Assembly (NCBI GenBank): GCA_013399875.1
Contig: VXAZ01003464.1
Span: 1-64,000, forward strand
From: Gymnorhina tibicen
Taxonomy: Eukaryota; Chordata; Aves; Passeriformes; Artamidae
Direction of reading: 5' to 3'
DNA length: 64,000 bases
The stretch's first letter is position 1; each line of letters starts with the position of its first letter. A program made the position numbers and the translations under genes. The notes beneath the pieces were generated by a model, which saw only the letters and a program-made list of their open reading frames with translations, was not told the DNA's origin and ran no database searches. Positions 61,072-64,000 of this stretch are shown piece after piece.

Positions 61072-61387
61072 CACCCAGGAGGGAGGAGCCAAGCATTCCC
61101 ACCTGGATATAACTTGCCCTCAGAACTGCCTAACGTAGCCCTGTCTACTGGATTACCAGCGGACAAAGCTACCACTGGACCTTCATCTGGAGACCTTCCG
61201 TAGGATCATCACTCCAACTGAGCTACTTCATCTGCACTGCTACCACACCACTCTAACAGGGGGTCAGGTTGTATCTGACTTTGTCAGTGCTTTTCCTTAT
61301 GTTATTTCATTTGTTTCTAATTTTATTTTCCCATTAATTTAAATCCTGACTTGTGATCTCCCACTGGTTTGTTTTCAAACCAACACA
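61072..61387 (+). mobile_element. ERVL-like LTR (family C), 5' part missing at a lone N
   Basis: CCAAGCATTCCCACCTGGATATAAC, GGTTGTATCTGACTTTGTCAG and the end TTTTCAAACCAACACA match the LTRs at 52755 and 62899. Left of the N at 61071 the sequence is not this LTR, so about 180 bases of U3 are missing. Confidence 0.85.
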
Positions 61388-61901
61388 ATAGGTTAAGAAA
61401 AGAAAAACTAGAATCGTGTGTTAATTCTATTGGTTAATTAATAAATATAATGAACACTTCTGTAAGTTTGAACATCTACATCTACAACATTTACAACTTG
61501 CTGTTAGCCTGCTGCTGCTCGGCTCTATCATGTAATCCCTTCGAACTCTATGTTCAGAAAACTATGAAACTACAAAATAAAGCACTTTAGCAGAACAGCA
61601 GCTCTCTCTGCTCTTTTACCTTTGGCAGCAAGGGAAGGTATCCTGTCATAAGCTCAATAGGGAGGTAGCTCATTTTCCGGGCTCCACCCTGTAAATTGTC
61701 TTAAACCAATACAGTGTCTCAGGCAAAGTTGCTGCCCTTTCTTTGTGCTTCCTCATTTTAGATCTTTTGACCAGCAATCTGTCTCCCAGTCAGCGTAACA
61801 GGAAGAGGAAACGTGTATTTGATCTGTGGTACCTTGTCGTCATCTACCTGCTATAGGAGTGCATGTGCTCTGCTGAACTCATCTGCATTTTGTTTTGATA
61901 C

Positions 61902-62466
61902 TGTTATAAACTACTCAGATCCGGTATGGAAATGAGATATTAAAATTTTATTGAGAACTATAAAATGTCTGCGAAGCAAAATGGGGCAGTGCTGGGAGCG
62001 TAGCTTGGTGCCAGAGGCTCATCCACAAAATGGCCCTTCAGCCTTTTATATCCTTGCAAATTGCATCAGCCTGACGCATATTAATTTATGGTTTTGCATA
62101 GCCTCGCCCCCTTGTCAATCTTCTGGGAGCCCACACTTTCCTGTTGCTGAGACAATCAGGGTTCTCATTGGTTGGAGTCCTTATTCCTTTTATGGTGGTG
62201 CTTTCAAAGTCCGGCTGGCAACAGCTCGCTCCCCCTTGCAAGCCCCACAGAACCGACATTACCACACAAATCACCCCACCCCATAAAGTCAACTTGTATA
62301 ACTAACCCACCCCAACAACATTAAACCTTTTAAAATATATTATCCCCTTAATATTTCCACAGGATAATATCATAATATCCATCTTTATAACTCATAATAT
62401 AACTAATAATATAATTCATAATTAATACAACATATTGCGAAAGCCAACCTTAATTAATTCATAACA
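61902..62466 (-). mobile_element. Solo LTR (ERV1-like), 565 bp, 4-bp duplication ATAC
   Basis: Minus-strand ends are TGTTATGAATTAATTAAGG and GTTTATAACA. ATAC flanks it at 61898-61901 and 62467-62470. GGATATAAAAGG and then CAATAAAATTTTAA give promoter and poly(A) signal on the minus strand. Same family as 34701-35311. Confidence 0.88.
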
Positions 62467-62898
62467 ATACAAATTATACTTCTCGCAGTGGTAACCAATT
62501 TTATTGCATGGTCCTTACCCTGGTTTTCTCCTGATGCTTTCACACACAAGACATTCCCATTCGTATTTCTATTACGAATCTCTGAAACAGGAGATATTTT
62601 GCACCTTTCCAGACCTGGCTGCTTCATTGCCTTGCTAGTCCATTCACACTTCAATCACTAAAGGGCAAAAGCCTCTTAGCCAGGTTGGAAAGAGCCTTGA
62701 TCCAGTGCTGGGGCATCAGCATTTATCATGTCTAATAGATGACTGTGATAGTGATGACTAGTGACTTTCAAGCACTTGGTTCTGGGGCTATTTGTACATT
62801 GCATCAAGTTTTGCCTCCCTTTTAAATGAAAAGTCTGTCTGCTGTGTTTCCTTGTCACTTTTGTTTACAGTGACTTCTTTAAAGAAGTGTTTTATAGC

Positions 62899-63495
62899 TG
62901 TCCTGGGTTACAGTGTATTCTATTACCATGAGCTGTTGAAACCAGGTGTAGCAATGTTCCTTGCCTCCTCCCTTGGGACTAGCTTCTGTTAATGGGCCCA
63001 TCAGTGCCTTGCCCCATGACTCATGATCCCATTGTGAGATGCTCCGCTCAGGGGGAAGGAACCAAGCATTCCCACCTGGATAAAATCTGGGGTTTGGAAC
63101 AGCATGGGCAGCCTTACCTGCTGGGATCCCAGAGGACAAGGACTACACCACCACTGGATTTTCAGACTTCTTTTCTACAAGATCACCGCTTCAACAGGAC
63201 CATTTCAAAGAGAACTGCAGCTACCACTACATTGGACTGCTACCAATACCCTGCCCGGCAGGGTGCCAGGTTGTATCCCTGACTCTGTCAGGCTTTAAAC
63301 CAGTTCCTCTGTATTATTGTTTTGTTATATATATATATATTAGTAAAAATTGTTATTCCCATTTCCTCATATCTTTGCCTGAAAGCCCCTTAGTTTCAAA
63401 TTTATAATAATTCGGAGGGAAGGGGGTTGTATTTTCCATTCCAAGGGGGGCTCCTGCCTTCCTTAGCAGACACCTGTCTTTCAAAAACCAAGACA
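62899..63495 (+). mobile_element. Complete solo LTR (ERVL-like, family C/D), 597 bp, 5-bp duplication ATAGC
   Basis: Starts TGTCCTGGGTTACAG and ends AAACCAAGACA. ATAGC flanks it at 62894-62898 and 63496-63500. A TATA-like CTGGATAAAATC lies at about 63076, and a (TA)n run at 63329-63341 precedes the U5. Best-preserved reference copy for the related fragments at 27229, 52755 and 61072. Confidence 0.92.
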
Positions 63496-63500
63496 ATAGC

Positions 63501-64000
63501 TTAAAAACCATAAAAAATAAATCAAGGTAATCCCACTCTGATTCTCATTCCCTTCATTGATCATGTAAGAAACACACAGAGAGAACTTTCAGATCTGAAT
63601 TTTCAGCTTCCCGTAGTGGGAACCTGAGGATGTCTCATGACATTGAGTTGTTTTGGGGACAACAGGACTGGTGTCAGTGATTTCCTCAGGAAAGAAAATA
63701 ACAAAAGTGTTATTGGTGCTTGAAAAACAGTAAAGGCAAGGTTTTCCAAGGCACATTCCTGTAATTTTGTTGTTTTAAATGACTGTGATACATCTGCCTG
63801 GGCTGTAGGTGAGCTGTTGGTAGGCAACGGAGGAAAGTTGTGGAAGGGCAGAAAGACCTAAAAGTCTTCATTTAGCCTACAGCAGGTATTGAGGTATCTG
63901 ACTGTGGAGCAGAGATGGAGGTACTAGTAGGGCATCCTCTTGAAGTGCTATTCATAGCTATTGTTGAACTGCTGGCACTTACATTACAGCTGCTTAGGGC
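63501..64000. other. Intergenic, nothing recognised
   Basis: No supported feature. Confidence 0.5.

Larger units (their letters stand above)
60671..61659 (+). mobile_element. LTR (family B) nested in family A, itself interrupted
   Basis: Starts TGTTGGAGTAAG and ends GCTCAATA (the expected CAACA with one change). Flanks GGGAAG (60665-60670) and GGGAGG (61660-61665) form an almost perfect 6-bp duplication. AAAATAAAGC near 61574 is its poly(A) signal. The same R/U5 occurs at 36423-36602. It hosts the LTR ending at 61387. Confidence 0.75.
60062..61713 (+). mobile_element. Long LTR-type repeat (family A), plus orientation, interrupted
   Basis: Segments 60062-60670 and 61660-61713 together align with the reverse complement of 55467-56300. 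The end is TTAAACCAATACA at 61713. The interruption at 60671-61659 is another LTR. Confidence 0.75.

Overview
The window is vertebrate genomic DNA, most probably from a songbird. The evidence is an intact 5-HT1D serotonin receptor gene, at least ten fragments of CR1 LINEs (the dominant LINE of birds and other sauropsids), and many LTRs whose ends resemble passerine endogenous retroviruses. The passerine assignment rests on my memory of those LTR ends and was not checked by a search. There is no sign of prokaryotic organisation, no CRISPR array, no operon, and no tRNA or rRNA gene that I can support.

Left part (1-18.8 kb). One CR1 copy lies at 0.8-1.9 kb. The single-exon coding region of HTR1D is on the minus strand at 5378-6514. 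A well-formed splice acceptor sits 36 bp upstream of its ATG. About 11.6 kb further upstream is a GC-rich island (about 17.8-18.75 kb) with a minus-strand TATA-like box and a consensus splice donor. Together these suggest a two-exon HTR1D gene with a non-coding first exon and a long 5' intron that is poor in recognisable repeats.

Middle part (24-29 kb). This is LTR-derived and badly assembled. Two single-N joins flank near-500-bp perfect duplications, which are almost certainly assembly artefacts. A 571-base gap follows. Inside lie an ERV LTR with a 6-bp target-site duplication, the 3' end of another LTR, one end of a third, and a possible ERV leader with a gag start.

ERV block (33.9-40.7 kb, minus strand). 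This is a decayed, env-less, betaretrovirus-like (ERVK) provirus with gag, dUTPase-protease, reverse transcriptase, RNase H and integrase. It carries two later solo LTR insertions and one LTR remnant. Target-site duplications of 4 and 6 bp prove the two complete ones.

Right part (43-64 kb). This is a mosaic of CR1 fragments and solo LTRs. A CR1 is split twice by LTRs with 5-bp and 6-bp duplications. A three-deep LTR nest occupies 60.0-61.7 kb. Further solo LTRs with duplications lie at 51.7-52.3, 61.9-62.5 and 62.9-63.5 kb. A 37-bp minisatellite is at 48.4 kb.

HTR1D is the only gene I regard as functional. I found no convincing undescribed biological system. The main results are the insertion chronology, the candidate HTR1D leader and promoter, and the assembly faults.
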